From: Massariosphaeria phaeospora
Lineage: Eukaryota > Ascomycota > Dothideomycetes > Pleosporales
Length of the DNA: 64,000 bases
Reading direction: 5' to 3'
Assembly: GCA_011032825.1 (NCBI GenBank)
Contig: JAADJZ010000018.1
Coordinates: 682,001 to 746,000 of the forward strand
How positions within the stretch are numbered: position 1 is the first letter of the stretch; each line of letters begins with the position of its first letter. The position numbers were made by a program, and so were the translations under genes. The notes below the pieces were generated by a model. That model was not told the DNA's origin. It did no database searches and saw only the letters and a list, made by a program, of their open reading frames with translations. Positions 46,217 through 56,438 of the stretch are shown one piece after another.

Positions 46217-47709
46217 CTGCATATCATGCGGGCCATGATCGGCGCGATACTGCGCGAGAATTAGTCGAGCATGTCTTTGTTTGCAGATGCGCACCTGCGG
46301 CTTCTGGCCTCCAACCACGCCCTCGCTGCTGCCTACGCCCGCTGCCTCTGTCCCCCCCACCTTTCCTCTTAGCAGGACCTCCAACCTTCGTTCCCGGTGC
46401 GCCCGCTAGGTCCTGGGTACAGGATGTAGCGCCGCGCCCTCAGCAGTAATTGCGACTAGGTCTGGCGGGCCTTGCTCAGGACAACCGCCGTGCCCCTCAT
46501 CCTCCCCATTCCTTGCAACCAAGCAGACGACGGAACTCGCTCTAATGAGCGTGCGCCCTGACATCCAACCCCCCGACAGCGATAGTCACGAAGCAGTCAT
46601 AACTGTTGGGATGCGTCCAGGGGCCTTTACATGCAAGCCTGCTTGGTTAATCCAAGGAGGCCGTTCTCAGTGCTCCGCATGATACGTAGGCGACATTCGG
46701 TTTCCCTTCCTCGTGGTGCTAGCGACGAATAGCATGGTGAACATTCGCCTAGACGCCACCTCGCTATCATCACTCCCTGTTCACTGGACGTTCCTGCACC
46801 CATCCCTCTGCTATGCACTGCACTTTCAGTCGCCTGCAGGTCATCCCATTTCAGACACGTCATATTCGACGGCAGGCGCATCGCTGCTTACCTCGCGCAG
46901 TGCCGGCATCGAATGAGAGCACTTTCGGTCCACGCATCTCCGCACTGACGGGCATATCGGTATTGTTTCGCATGCTCGACGATTCACCGGTGGTGCGTGG
47001 GCGAAGGTTGAGGAAGATATAAAGGAGGCCGGAGAAGCGCACGTCGAAGGACCGGAAAAAACCGCAATGCGGAATTTTATAGCCATAGGACTCACCTACC
47101 GAGAAGCTGTCGCAACGAGAGTAGGATACGCACGCCCCAAGTTGGGATATGGACGATGCGATGAAAGTCGCTGTTTGGGTGCCAAGCGGCGAGCGAGGAG
47201 CGCCTCGTTAGGAGTACGACTTAACGCATTTCAAAGTGATATGCTAATTACAAAGCCTCATTGCGCAAGGAGCCTTCCCTGATCAAGACGCAATCCTGCA
47301 TCTACGTGCGACAAATCGGAGTCCGTTCCAATCGTGCAGACGGTACTCCATTTGCTTGACCCACCAGACACCGTATCAGAAAGATCCCAGTGGCTGCGGC
47401 AGGCGAAGGCCTCTTGGGTTATAGACTTCTTGCATAGTTGAGCACCATTCTCAACCTAGTCTCGTGGGTCGAATACGACGTGTGACGCTGTGCATGAATA
47501 TGGCATAGAGTGAATGCAAGAGTATGGGCCATGCAGCACGATGCAGGAGGGTAAATGGGGTAGTTAGAGCGAAATGCTGCTGCCTAGAGCATGGGTGAGC
47601 AATGTATCTCTAACCTATAAAGAGCTTCAGTAATTCCAAGCAATGTTCCTCGCCAGCCGGTCGTCTTCATCCATACTTTGTCAGACTCACTTTCCACAAC
47701 CTCGCTGCC
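46217..47709. other. Intergenic region without a recognised gene
   Basis: This 1.5-kb region downstream of the orphan gene includes a frame just after its stop (46204-46449) with Pro/Cys-rich translation, and other short frames. Nothing is identifiable. The last 70 bp before 47710 are CT-rich, as in a fungal 5' leader. Confidence 0.4.
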
Positions 47710-47883
47710 ATGTGCACCCGACACGTTCACTCGTCATCATACGTCAACTGTACGGCCAGCCCAAAACACGTCGTAGTAACATATGACCTTCAGCCTCCCT
47801 GTGGCCAAGCCAAATGTGGAGGATACAAGGATATACACTTCGGCAAGTCTACGAAAAAGGGTGGCATCTGTCCTAAGTGCTGA
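47710..47883 (+). CDS. Small Cys-containing protein, 57 residues
   Basis: An uninterrupted small frame starts at MCTRHVHSSSYVNC and ends GGICPKC. It has five cysteines, counting Cys2, an N-terminal CxxH (CTRH), a central CGQAKC, and a terminal CPKC. Many ascomycetes have short proteins that start with MC-x-R/K-H and end with a C-x-x-C, probably binding zinc; this one fits that pattern, though I cannot name a family. A pyrimidine-rich 5' leader and the context ACCTCGCTGCCATG support the start. It is not obviously secreted. It could also be the first exon of a longer gene, but a stop follows immediately. Confidence 0.5.
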   Translation: MCTRHVHSSSYVNCTASPKHVVVTYDLQPPCGQAKCGGYKDIHFGKSTKKGGICPKC

Positions 47884-48426
47884 ATTGAGAGTAAGATGGA
47901 TTCTTTCCTAAGGGTCATCCCAGTGTTCGAATGTTAATGTAGCAGATGGTAGAACAGAGCCTGAAGGTTTCAATACCAGTGCTCGTCAATTCAAGTACAG
48001 GGGCGCAGGTCTGAGCCTCAATTAGCGGTTGCAGGTAGCCAATGCAATGTCTCTTGATCCTGAATTTGACTTGTCTAACTCCGCGGTGCCCTATGCGAGT
48101 GCTGGAGTTGAAACGATTATAATTGACGTTACGAAATTGCGGGGGAAAGCGGCACTCCTCTGCCGTTGATCGATGGGTAGCGCGTACACGTAGAGAGCAT
48201 TCTTACGGCAGATGGCTCTACAGTACGCGTCGGTCGCCGTCGTTGTGGATGGCTTATATTTAAACCCTATATGTAAGCCTTGTCGCTCATTGGTAACTTA
48301 CTAAGCAACCAAGATTAACGTTCACGTTAACTTAACTAAGTTAGGAGCTGGGGTCCGTGCTGTGATTATCTGACGCTTTTACCTCTCAACGGCGACGTGT
48401 TCCTTCCTTTCTCCAGTCAACTCAGC
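47884..48426. other. Kinase upstream region
   Basis: This 543-bp region has no supported gene. A TATA-like TTATATTTAAA lies near 48254, about 170 bp before the kinase start, followed by a GTTAACTTAACTAAGTTA tract near 48328. Confidence 0.45.
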
Positions 48427-49344
48427 ATGTCTCACACAACTCATATCGAACTTCGTCGACATCTACCACGAGGAGTTAAGCAAATCATTGCGAGTGGCGG
48501 CGGGTGCTGGATTGGTGAGGTCGACACGTCAACAGTCCTAAAGTTTCCACATACTGTCGAGGAGATGAAATGCATACGGATCGAAGCCCAGATTCTCGGC
48601 GTCCTCGGGAATCATCCTCGTATCATCCAATCGAAAGGCCTAACGGAAGATGGTCTCCTTCTAGAGTTTGCCCCAAATGGCAATCTACATGACTACCTCA
48701 CTACTCACCCAGAGGCATCTCTTGAGCAACGCTTGGCCTGGTGTATACAGCTCACGGAAGCTGTAGCCTATATCCATTCAAAGCGAACCCTTCACTGCGA
48801 TCTCCGCCACGATAACATTCTACTTGACCTCGACCTCAACCTCAAACTAGCGGACTTTCAAGGCCAGCACTTCTCTGCCAATGGAGATATTCTTTTCGAC
48901 GGCCTTTCTCTCGAATCTACCAAGGCATACCTCCCCCGCAATCCAGCAGATCATGCAAGCATAAGGACAGATCTATTCGCTCTTGGGAGTGCTCTTTACT
49001 TCATTATCATGGGCCATGAGGTGTTCTCAAATTTGGATAGTTTCAAAGACGAAGACGAAATTGCGCGTCGATTTTCCGCTGGAGAATATCCTTTCGACCC
49101 GCACATATGCGCTACTATCACCGAGAAGTGCTGGAAACAGCTTTACTCCTCGGCAGGGCAAGTTTGGACTGATCTAGTGCATGTGCAGGAGGCGATCGCT
49201 CGTGGCGAGAAGCTAGAATCTGTTTCAGGCACCCACGCTCTACCCCCGACAGTAGCGTGGCTAAGCGGCCTTTGCGACGAGACGCAAACGCCAAAGGCAC
49301 CGCCTCTTTATCGCCAGCTTGTAGGATTTCAACAGAAGCACTGA
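48427..49344 (+). CDS. Atypical fungal protein kinase-like protein
   Basis: A single exon of 305 residues from MSHTTHIEL; an ATG 30 nt upstream is possible. A kinase fold is clear: Gly-rich loop ASGGGCWIGEVD, the ATP-binding Lys in STVLKFP, the helix-C Glu in RIEAQIL, catalytic loop LHCDLRHDNILLD and LADFQG in place of DFG. HCD instead of HRD and DFQG instead of DFG are departures also seen in lineage-expanded fungal kinases with similar LHCDLR/S-x-N loops. The catalytic Asp, the loop Asn and the magnesium-binding Asp are all kept, so activity is possible. The C-lobe (RTDLFALGSALYFIIMGHEVF) is complete and there is no extra domain. The lack of introns and the location in the sparse zone fit a recently expanded gene family. 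The substrate is unknown. Confidence 0.78.
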   Translation: MSHTTHIELRRHLPRGVKQIIASGGGCWIGEVDTSTVLKFPHTVEEMKCIRIEAQILGVLGNHPRIIQSKGLTEDGLLLEFAPNGNLHDYLTTHPEASLEQRLAWCIQLTEAVAYIHSKRTLHCDLRHDNILLDLDLNLKLADFQGQHFSANGDILFDGLSLESTKAYLPRNPADHASIRTDLFALGSALYFIIMGHEVFSNLDSFKDEDEIARRFSAGEYPFDPHICATITEKCWKQLYSSAGQVWTDLVHVQEAIARGEKLESVSGTHALPPTVAWLSGLCDETQTPKAPPLYRQLVGFQQKH

Positions 49345-49952
49345 ATGAGAAGCAAGTTGTTGGGCACGTGGTACGTACCTTCTTCTCACTACCTGCCTAT
49401 TGCCTCTGCCAGAGCGCTCAACTAACTACCTCCCTCACAGTCCCTTCACTTCGTCATTGGTATGTGACTGTCGGATTTCACCTGGCGTGATTGGGGTATG
49501 CGGCGTGCTCGTTGGGGTTGGCGTAGTGTTATATGTCGGGCGTGACGCAAGCGAGTATTGATGATGGACTAAGGTTTGAATGAAGGACAACCCGTCGAAC
49601 AAACCAGTACCTCGTAGAATAGCTTCCGATAAAGGTGCAAAAGGGGATCGGACGATGGTTTGCCCGGGGAACAGCATGAGTGTTGATGATGATGTTCTGC
49701 TGAACGAGGAGTACGTAAATCTCCAACGGATTCGCAGGCCATGCCCAAGTGGTATGAAGTGTGATCCGAACTGTTCCAACAGTTCTATCTACGAGATTAT
49801 GGCATGGAAGAAGCCGTTGACCGAGCACCAGAACGTTTAGAATAGACCGTGAACTTGGAGGCAGAAGAGTGCACATGGGGCTCGAGAGCAAAAGCCAGAA
49901 AGCGTGCCCGGGCCCTGCAAGCCCTGAGAAGCGAGTGGACGACAAGTCGATG
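49345..49952. other. Region between kinase and MITE
   Basis: This 608-bp region holds an 86-codon plus-strand frame (49580-49840) and overlapping minus-strand frames (49435-49945) of unknown content. A glycine/valine-rich hydrophobic stretch is encoded in another plus frame near 49488-49548 and could be remains of a membrane protein. No gene is supported. Confidence 0.4.
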
Positions 49953-49998
49953 TACTACGGCGACATTTGCACTAAATAAGAGGTGTACGCCTCTATAT

Positions 49999-50018
49999 AA
50001 GGGGTGTATACACCCCTT
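49999..50018. repeat. Perfect 20-bp subterminal palindrome in the MITE
   Basis: AAGGGGTGTATACACCCCTT equals its own reverse complement. It is preceded by CTCTATAT. Confidence 0.85.
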
Positions 50019-50048
50019 ATCTATCTCAATTGGCAGAGCGCTGAGATG

Positions 50049-50140
50049 GCCTCCGAGATGGCTGCCCCTGAGTGGCCTCCGAGATGGCTGCGCCTATGGC
50101 CTCCGAGATGGCTGCGCCTATGGCCGCCGAGATGGCTCGC
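50049..50140 (+). repeat. 24-bp tandem repeat in the MITE
   Basis: Four successive units of the form GCCTCCGAGATGGCTG plus CGCCTATG occur; the first and last units diverge from the consensus. Confidence 0.75.
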
Positions 50141-50188
50141 GCAGAGAGCCGGCGCCCGAGGGCAACTATATAGGCAGCTCTACCCCCT

Positions 50189-50465
50189 CATCTCGCTCAT
50201 CACCTCGCTCATCACCTCGCTCATCACCTCGCTCATCACCTCGCCCATCTCCTTCGTCTCCTCAATCTCATCCACCTACTCTGCGCTGCTCAGCCATCTG
50301 CTCTATGCGCAATCTCACACTGAGTAGGCAATCTTCACTGCTAATTGACTGATTAAGTACTAATTTGCACGGCGCAGATGGTGGATCAGATGGATGAGAT
50401 TGAGGAGACGAAGGAGATGGGCGAGATGATAGGCGAGATGATGGGCGAGATGATGACGTCGATGA
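50189..50465. repeat. Long inverted repeat with CTCATCACCTCG tandem arm
   Basis: The left arm (about 50189-50273) consists of CTCATCACCTCG units followed by CCATCTCCTTCGTCTCCT; the right arm (about 50390-50465) is its near reverse complement, with AGGAGACGAAGGAGATGG followed by GCGAGATGAT units. The loop is about 115 bp. The arms could form a large hairpin. Confidence 0.75.
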
Positions 50466-50665
50466 GGCAGTTCGGATTCTAGGGGTGGGGAGGCGCCGCC
50501 AGAGCCAACGCCGCCAGACATAGCAGTGGGGGGGTCAACCGTAGCTAGCTCTAGTCAATCAACCACAGTTCAATTGCGCTCACGTTGTTACCCACTTTGC
50601 TCGTGCCTATTAAATCGTACCTGTACGCAAAACCCTGCCAAAATTCGCGTTAGAACCCTCTATAT

Positions 50666-50685
50666 AAGGGGTGCGTACACCCCTT
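50666..50685. repeat. Second subterminal near-palindrome in the MITE
   Basis: AAGGGGTGCGTACACCCCTT differs from the palindrome at 49999 at one position only and is likewise preceded by CTCTATAT. The two copies sit in the same orientation, about 45 and 71 bp from the element ends. Confidence 0.8.
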
Positions 50686-50758
50686 ATAGCGTCCCATATT
50701 TACCCCTAATTAGTGGTCCGTTTTCTACCCCTTATTTAGTGCGCGAGGCGCCGTAGTG

Positions 50759-51123
50759 TGAGGACGTCACGTTTCCACCTCTCCGTCCTCCAGCCCGACT
50801 TCGTAGTTGTTGTCTAAAACAAGCCTCCATGCGCCAGCAGTAACCGCCGCTAATATCGTAGTCCCAGTGTCTAACAATAATTAGAACATTCAAGCATGTG
50901 ACTGATGGGTGCGCAAGCGACGAGCCAATCCTGATGGCGATTGGCTCTCGTCGCAGGTTCCAGGTGACTCATCTGCCGCCAAGAACAAGATGCGCGGTCT
51001 AGTATTCCAGACTAGTGCCCGCCTCTCACGAGTGCCAACCATCCGACCTCGCGCCAACACTCCGCATCCATCCTCCGCTTATATATCCAGCGCTGCACTG
51101 CGCGTTGCGCTTCTCTCTTCCCC
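50759..51123. other. Upstream region of the decayed DUF7924 gene
   Basis: This 365-bp region has no supported gene. A TATA-like CTTATATATCC lies near 51080. Confidence 0.4.
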
Positions 51124-52526
51124 ATGCCTATGGCTCCGCGATCTAACCTTGCCCCCACTAAGCAGAGTAGGCGCTACCCTACACCTAATCTTCAAAAGAC
51201 GACTCCGATCGTGAAGTCTACGCCGCGCGCTGGCACTCGAAGTAGCGCGCGACTACAACATATACGACCACTGTCCCCTCGTGCCGCACCCACCGCCCAG
51301 CCAGCCCGCACCAAATGGAAGCGCACGTATCAAGACTGAAGCTGAGGTCGACAAGCCAGAAGACGAGAGCCCTTCAGCAGATCTCCAGGAAATTCCTCCG
51401 CAGCCTTAGTGTTTCCAACTATCTCCCACGGCTCCTACACCCATACCTCCGCTATTCGCTACCAAACGGAAGCGCACGAAAAACTCCGAGGCTGAAACCG
51501 AAGCCGGGGAACTAGAGGACGTGCGCCCACGCAACACGCAAACGCTTTCGAGGACGCCTTGCCTCTACACATAAGCTCTACGAGGAGGATCTGCAAGAAG
51601 GCGCAGTGAAGGAGCAGGAAATTTTTCAGGAAAGGGTATGCTGTGCAGTGTCGTCCTACGCATATACTCATCAAGCTAAGCTTCTACAGGATCAACCCTT
51701 CTCCCCAGAGCCCAGAGGCCAGAAGCGATTCCGTAAAGCCGAAATCATTCCGAGAGCACCTTCCTCCAAGCGAACGCGATCATCTTCTGTAGAAGATACT
51801 GCCACAAGATCGGGTAGTCGAGAAACGTCGTTTGGCAGCATCGAAGCACCCATTGATCCTATTGACTATTGGCGAAAACAACACACCTGGCCAAAGAAAT
51901 ATTCCGAGCGCGATAATATGATTTATCTGCTTGCAAGGAAGAAGTCCAAGCCTTCTCTTCGCCGCAAGCGATCAGAGTCTGGTTCTCTCGCAGCCCGTTC
52001 GGCCACGCCCAGCGACCAGAAGCCGAGATATGAGAAGATTGCTCCGTATAGGGATGCGCGCTTCGAGGCCGAGCTCGAGACGAACGGAATATTCATGACT
52101 GAGGACAGAGAAGGTCCGAGGCAGGCAGGCAAAGATGTTTGTCGAAAGTTACTCGACGATAACAAGGATGTACCACAGATTTCACGCTTCTCTGACGAAG
52201 TTTTCAAATCGTCTTGCCGGAGGTTTCAAAATCGAAACGAGGCAAAGGTTATCCAGAACATCACCCGACTGATAGTTCCTTCGGCGGAAGAGCTTGCTGA
52301 CTCCGGTGCTAACTTCCTCGAACCTCTAGTCGAAGCTGTGAACGAAGGCTGGAATAACTCGGTTCCCGTAGCCAAATCTCGTCTACAGCCCGACTATTCC
52401 GTAGAGTTCAAACGAACAGCATTCACTAAGAGCTAACTTAACAAGCTTAGGCCTTTTATTAGCTAAGTTCTTAACAGAGATTAATTTTTTTTATAGCAAC
52501 GTATTATATATACTTTCTATGCCTTA
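51124..52526 (+). pseudogene. DUF7924-family gene, broken and cut short by a transposon
   Basis: The long intact piece (51606-52436) contains features of a repeated fungal family I recall as DUF7924: YLLARKKSKPSLRRKRSESG, TPSDQKPRYEKIAPYRDARF, NRNEAKVIQNITRLIVPSAE and VEAVNEGWNNSVPV. The N-terminal part from MPMAPRSNL is broken. A frame change near 51330 is needed to reach KTEAEVDKPEDE, an in-frame TAG follows near 51410, and a second frame change near 51570 is needed to enter HKLYEEDLQEG. A 54-nt intron-like GTATGC...CAG may lie at 51637-51690. After AFTKS (52436) the frame stops. The next 90 bp still align by codon position with the expected continuation but carry stop codons explained by C-to-T and G-to-A change. 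A Fot1 element then begins at 52527. Family members are larger, with a conserved C-terminal domain missing here. Confidence 0.7.
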
Positions 52527-55500
52527 ACGTAATAGATCATCGAAACCCCTAGATCATCGAATCTCCCAAAATTCCTTGGCACAACCAACTTATCTTAAAG
52601 AACATTAAATTGATTGCTATTAAACAAGGAACCAGCGTACGTCGTGCTAGCTTTAGATTTAAAAGCTTTTTTTGTATTTTTTTAGCAAGTTTAGGCATTG
52701 TGCTTTGTATTACTCGGGCCCAAGGTTTCTTCGAAAAATCTCGCGAGATTGCTCGCGCGTAGCGCGGGCCTATTCTCTCAATGCAAATAATCCCCCCAAT
52801 GCAAATGTTCAGCTACAGTCTTAATTTATTAGCGAAATACGCTTTCTTATAACACAATCAAGCTAGTATAATTAATATATACATCTTATTAAAGGCCCTA
52901 GTTAGTTTGCAAGTTATTTAGCTAAGTGTTGCTAGCGTAGCTGCTCTTGTCGTCGCTGTAGTTTCTATTTGCAATTTTATTTGCTATAGCTGTAGGCTGC
53001 GTTTGCAACTTAATTTTAACGCTTGTAAAATCAAGTTGCAAAGAAAGTAGTAAAGCGCTTTTTTTAGCTATTATATTGTTGTCTAGTGTTGTGCGCTGTA
53101 AGAATTTTAAAAGAATAAACTTAGTGTACAAATTAACTAGACAGCGCGCCTAGCTAGCTACTTTACAAGCAAGCGTTAAATTTGTTGTTATACTATTCTT
53201 GCGATACTTAAGGCTACTTAAGCGCAGTATATACTCTAGTTTGCTCGTAGCTTTAGTGTTGTAGCTGTAGTCGTCGTGCGCGTGTACTTATCGCGTTACG
53301 CTGCGCTAAGCGAGTACGTTAGTCGCTGCGCGCTTGCAGTACTTGCTACTATAGTTTCTAATTGTAAGCAGTAATTGCTTGTATTTGTTAACAATTTTAG
53401 TAACTTTGCAAAGTTGTTTAGCAGCAAGCTTACTCTTAAGGCAAGCAAAGTTGTTAACTTGCTGCTATTGTACTATCTTGCAAGCGTTTTGAGAGTATAT
53501 TAGTTTGCTTTTAACATTAAGCGCTCGCTGTTTGCAACAACAGCGCTTATTTTTAGCAGTAATCGCTGCTTTTATACGTTAAAGCTTTTGCTTTAAACTT
53601 TTAGCTGTACAAGCAAGCGCAAAGACGCTTCGCTAGTGTTTAATAACGCTAGCTGCAACTTTGCGCAGAAAATGCTTACGCAGCACTACTTAGACAAAGA
53701 GCTTTTGCGCTTAAAGTTAACGTACTGTTTTTAGCGTGTGCTAGGCAGCCTAGCAGCGTTGCTAGGTGCTAAGTTCTTTAGCTTTAGCGTTACGTCTAAC
53801 AGTTGCGCGCAGCGCACAAGCTGCGCTTGCTAAAGATTAATTTTAACGCAGTTGTAGCGTTAGATAGGCGCTTAAAATAGCAATAAAGCAAGCTGTAAAA
53901 GCAAGAATACTACGATTAGAGTTATAGAGCGTATGTCTGTTGCTAGAAAAAGTATAAGCAATTGCTCGTTGTTGCTAGAGTTGCAATTCTTTTGCTGCTT
54001 AAGCTAGGTAAGTACAACGTCTAAATTAAGTAGTGCAAAACTTGTACGTTTTTAGCTACTAAGAATTGTACTACAAGTAAACGTAAAACGCTAGATTTCT
54101 ACTAGAGTTGCTATAAAGTTAGCTTTGCTTATATCTTTTAACCTAGTACGCGCAGCTTAGTCTAGGCAGCAACCGTAATACTACTTAAGTAGCTAGAAAT
54201 AGCTAACGTTGAGTAGCTGCAGTAGGTAAGTTGTATAAAGCAGCAGCGCAAACAACTATATAAAGTGCTTTTTTGCGTACTAAGCAAACTTTTTTGTTTT
54301 ATAAAAGCTATAACTGTTAACGAAAAGCAATTGCTAAACGCTTTGCCGTTGCTTTGCTGTTATTTTGTTAAAATGCTTTAGCTAGTTAAGCACTACTTTG
54401 TCGTTGCTATACTCGCTATTACTAGTGTAGATAAAGTAATTGTTAGGTATATTAGTTACCTAGTGCTCTATAATTGTTGCTGCCTTAACAATAACTATAA
54501 AAGAAATAGCTACGCTATCTGCGCTTATACACTCTACAAAAATAACAAGCTCGCAATTGTTAGCGTTAGAAATAAAAATCTAGCGCTTATTTCTGCTGTA
54601 AACGTACTAGCTGCTTGCAACTTCAATTTAGCAACTAGTTTCGTCTATATTGTACGTATCCGCTAGCAATATACTTAATTGCTAAATAAAGCTTTTTAGC
54701 TTTGTAAACTACTTGCGCAGCGCTTTAGGCTTTTGTGCAAGCTTCTGCTGCACCTCTAATAGCTTTGCTTTAACGCGTTTGTACTTTGAATACTTTTATA
54801 GCTAGCAACGCTTCTAGTACTTACCTAGCAGCGCAGGCGCTTTATCTACTTTTAGGTAGAATTCCTTTAAAAGCGCATACGCTTGTTGTTTAACTATTTC
54901 TTTGTGTACTCTATAGCTAATTGCGTTAATTGCGTTAAGATAGCGCACAAGCGCAAAGTTTTGCTTTTTTAACAATTGCTAATTTTTTTGCGTACAACGA
55001 TTAGATTGCGTTAAAAAGTTTAAGTAAGCGCGATAGAAGTAATAATACAGTAAGTTGTGCGCTGTAGCGTAGAATTTAATGTCTAGCTTAGTGTACTTGC
55101 GAAAGCGCAACGCGTAGCTTCTAAGCGCAACAACTTTAGCAGCGTATTTTTTAGCTTGCAATAGATTGCGAGGCATAGTTAAAACAATTTTACTAATTTA
55201 AAAATTAGTAGTATAGCGTTGTAGCGAGAATTGATTTATGTAGTAGTTTTTGAATTGCATTAAAAAAATAGGCTCGCGCTACGCGTAGGCAATCTCGCGA
55301 GATTTTTCGAAAAAACTTTAGGCTCGAGTACTACAATTTTTACAGCGCTGTAGAGCTAGTTGTACTTTTTTTTAACTTTTTTTACTACGCGCTTTCTTTA
55401 ATAGCTAAAGCGCTGTAAACGCTTTAGCAGCTACTTGCGCTAATTTATTACTATACTCTATTGTACTACTTGTCTAAATCTACTTTTATTTTTATAATTT

Positions 55501-56438
55501 TCTTTTTGTTGCTTCGTTAATAGTTTTTTTAAAGCTAGAGATTTAATTGCGCATTAGCTTAACTTAATAAGCTATCTAGTAAAACTCTTTAACAAGCTAG
55601 TTAACTTTATTCTTTAAAAATAATAAAAAGAAACTAAGCTTAGTAGTAAGAAGCTTTAATTGCAATTTAAATTTAAGCGTATTACTTAGAGTTTTTGACT
55701 GCTACAACGTTTTTAGTGCAAAAAGTAGTAGCAAAGTACGTAGCTATACTTTAAAGCAATTAAGTACTACTTGCGCATTAATAGAAACTAGCTTTAAAAC
55801 TTTAAAACCAATTTTATAGTTTTTTGTTGTAAATACTTTAAAAAACGCGGTTTTAAAAGCTAGCAAAAAGCTTTTTTTATTAATATAAAAAACACGCTAG
55901 CGCGCTAAGTTCTAAACGCGTTAAAAGTACTTTAGCTTTAGTAGCAAAAAGTAAACTACATCTAGCAGCTAAAGAATATAAAATAAATAAGCTAGCGTGC
56001 AAAGCGTAAGAATTTTGTTTTTAAAGTAATAGTTTTTAAAATTCTAAAATTAGTAGCTCTTATAGCTATCTAGAATAAGTAGCTAATACTTTTTTACTTA
56101 ACGCGCTTTTGTATGCGCGTTAGAATGCTTTAACTACTTAAAACTAAAAGCTTTTAATTGCTAGGTATAAAAGTTTTTTTGTACTATGCTAAAATGTAAA
56201 CGCGCTTTGTGTAGATAATAAACAGCGAGATTGCGTACTTTGCAGCGCAAATGCTTTAGATAACTATTACCTACTTCTAATTGCCTAGCTAGATTAGATT
56301 AGGTTAAGTACGTTTTTAAAAGCTTGTAACAACTTTTATAAACTTAATTACGCTTATTTAAAAGCTAGTTTTATTAAAGTTGTGCACGTTATTCTTGTAG
56401 ATGCTGTACTTAGCTTTAGTATTCTTAACAAGCTTAAT
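52527..56438 (-). mobile_element. Fot1/pogo-type DNA transposon, copy A (interrupted and truncated)
   Basis: Its left end (ACGTAATAGATCATCG) resembles the terminal repeat of copy B at 59340 and follows a TTA target. Segments 52572-52712 and 55331-56436 match 59374-59512 and 59513-60656 of copy B, with the 2.6-kb insertion at 52713-55328 in between. The minus strand encodes a relic pogo-type transposase: a decayed DDE box near 56380, and the C-terminal region with VRLRT and NTLEFESQ-type strings near 55700. At 56438 it stops abruptly and is joined to an unrelated gypsy-like segment. Confidence 0.75.
52713..55328 (-). mobile_element. Second pogo-type transposon nested in Fot1 copy A, TA target duplication
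   Basis: The element is 2,616 bp and flanked by TA on both sides (52711-52712 and 55329-55330); removing it restores the uninterrupted sequence seen in copy B. Terminal inverted repeats of about 70 bp begin CTCGGGCC at the left and (reverse complement) CTCGAGCC at the right; both contain TCGAAAAATCTCGCGAGATT. The minus strand carries a decayed transposase that starts near 55176 (MPRNLLQAKKYAAKVV). Near 54430-54180 it has the order KHFNKITAKQRQ, LLFVNSYSF, KKHFI and LFALLLYTTYLLQLLNV. This is the pogo/Tigger DDE region with the catalytic Asp changed to Asn and Trp/Gln codons turned into stops. It is not active. Confidence 0.8.

Larger units (their letters stand above)
49955..50756. mobile_element. 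MITE-like non-autonomous element with 28-bp terminal inverted repeats
   Basis: The ends are inverted copies. Left CTACGGCG-(6 nt)-GCACTAAATAAG is mirrored at the right as CTTATTTAGTGC-(6 nt)-CGCCGTAG, giving perfect 8- and 12-bp blocks separated by a 6-nt mismatched spacer. The flanking dinucleotides are TA on the left and TG on the right, suggesting a TA target as in Tc1/mariner elements. Length is about 802 bp, with no transposase frame. Inside lie two 20-bp subterminal palindromes, a 24-bp tandem repeat and a long inverted repeat, listed separately. Confidence 0.65.

Noticed and set aside
45510..46238. Single 242-codon frame as a stand-alone gene
   Set aside because: It reads through two introns of the orphan gene. 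The spliced model removes the non-coding-looking end (frame after 46005) and joins smoothly to upstream exons.
50024..50050. tRNA-like A-box (CTCAATTGGCAGAGC) in the MITE
   Set aside because: No anticodon arm, no GGTTCGAATCC-type T-arm and no acceptor stem follow, so it is not a tRNA; a tRNA-derived origin cannot be shown.
54463..54666. 67-codon plus-strand frame in the AT-rich block
   Set aside because: Overlaps the minus-strand transposase relic of the nested pogo element; a chance frame in AT-rich DNA.
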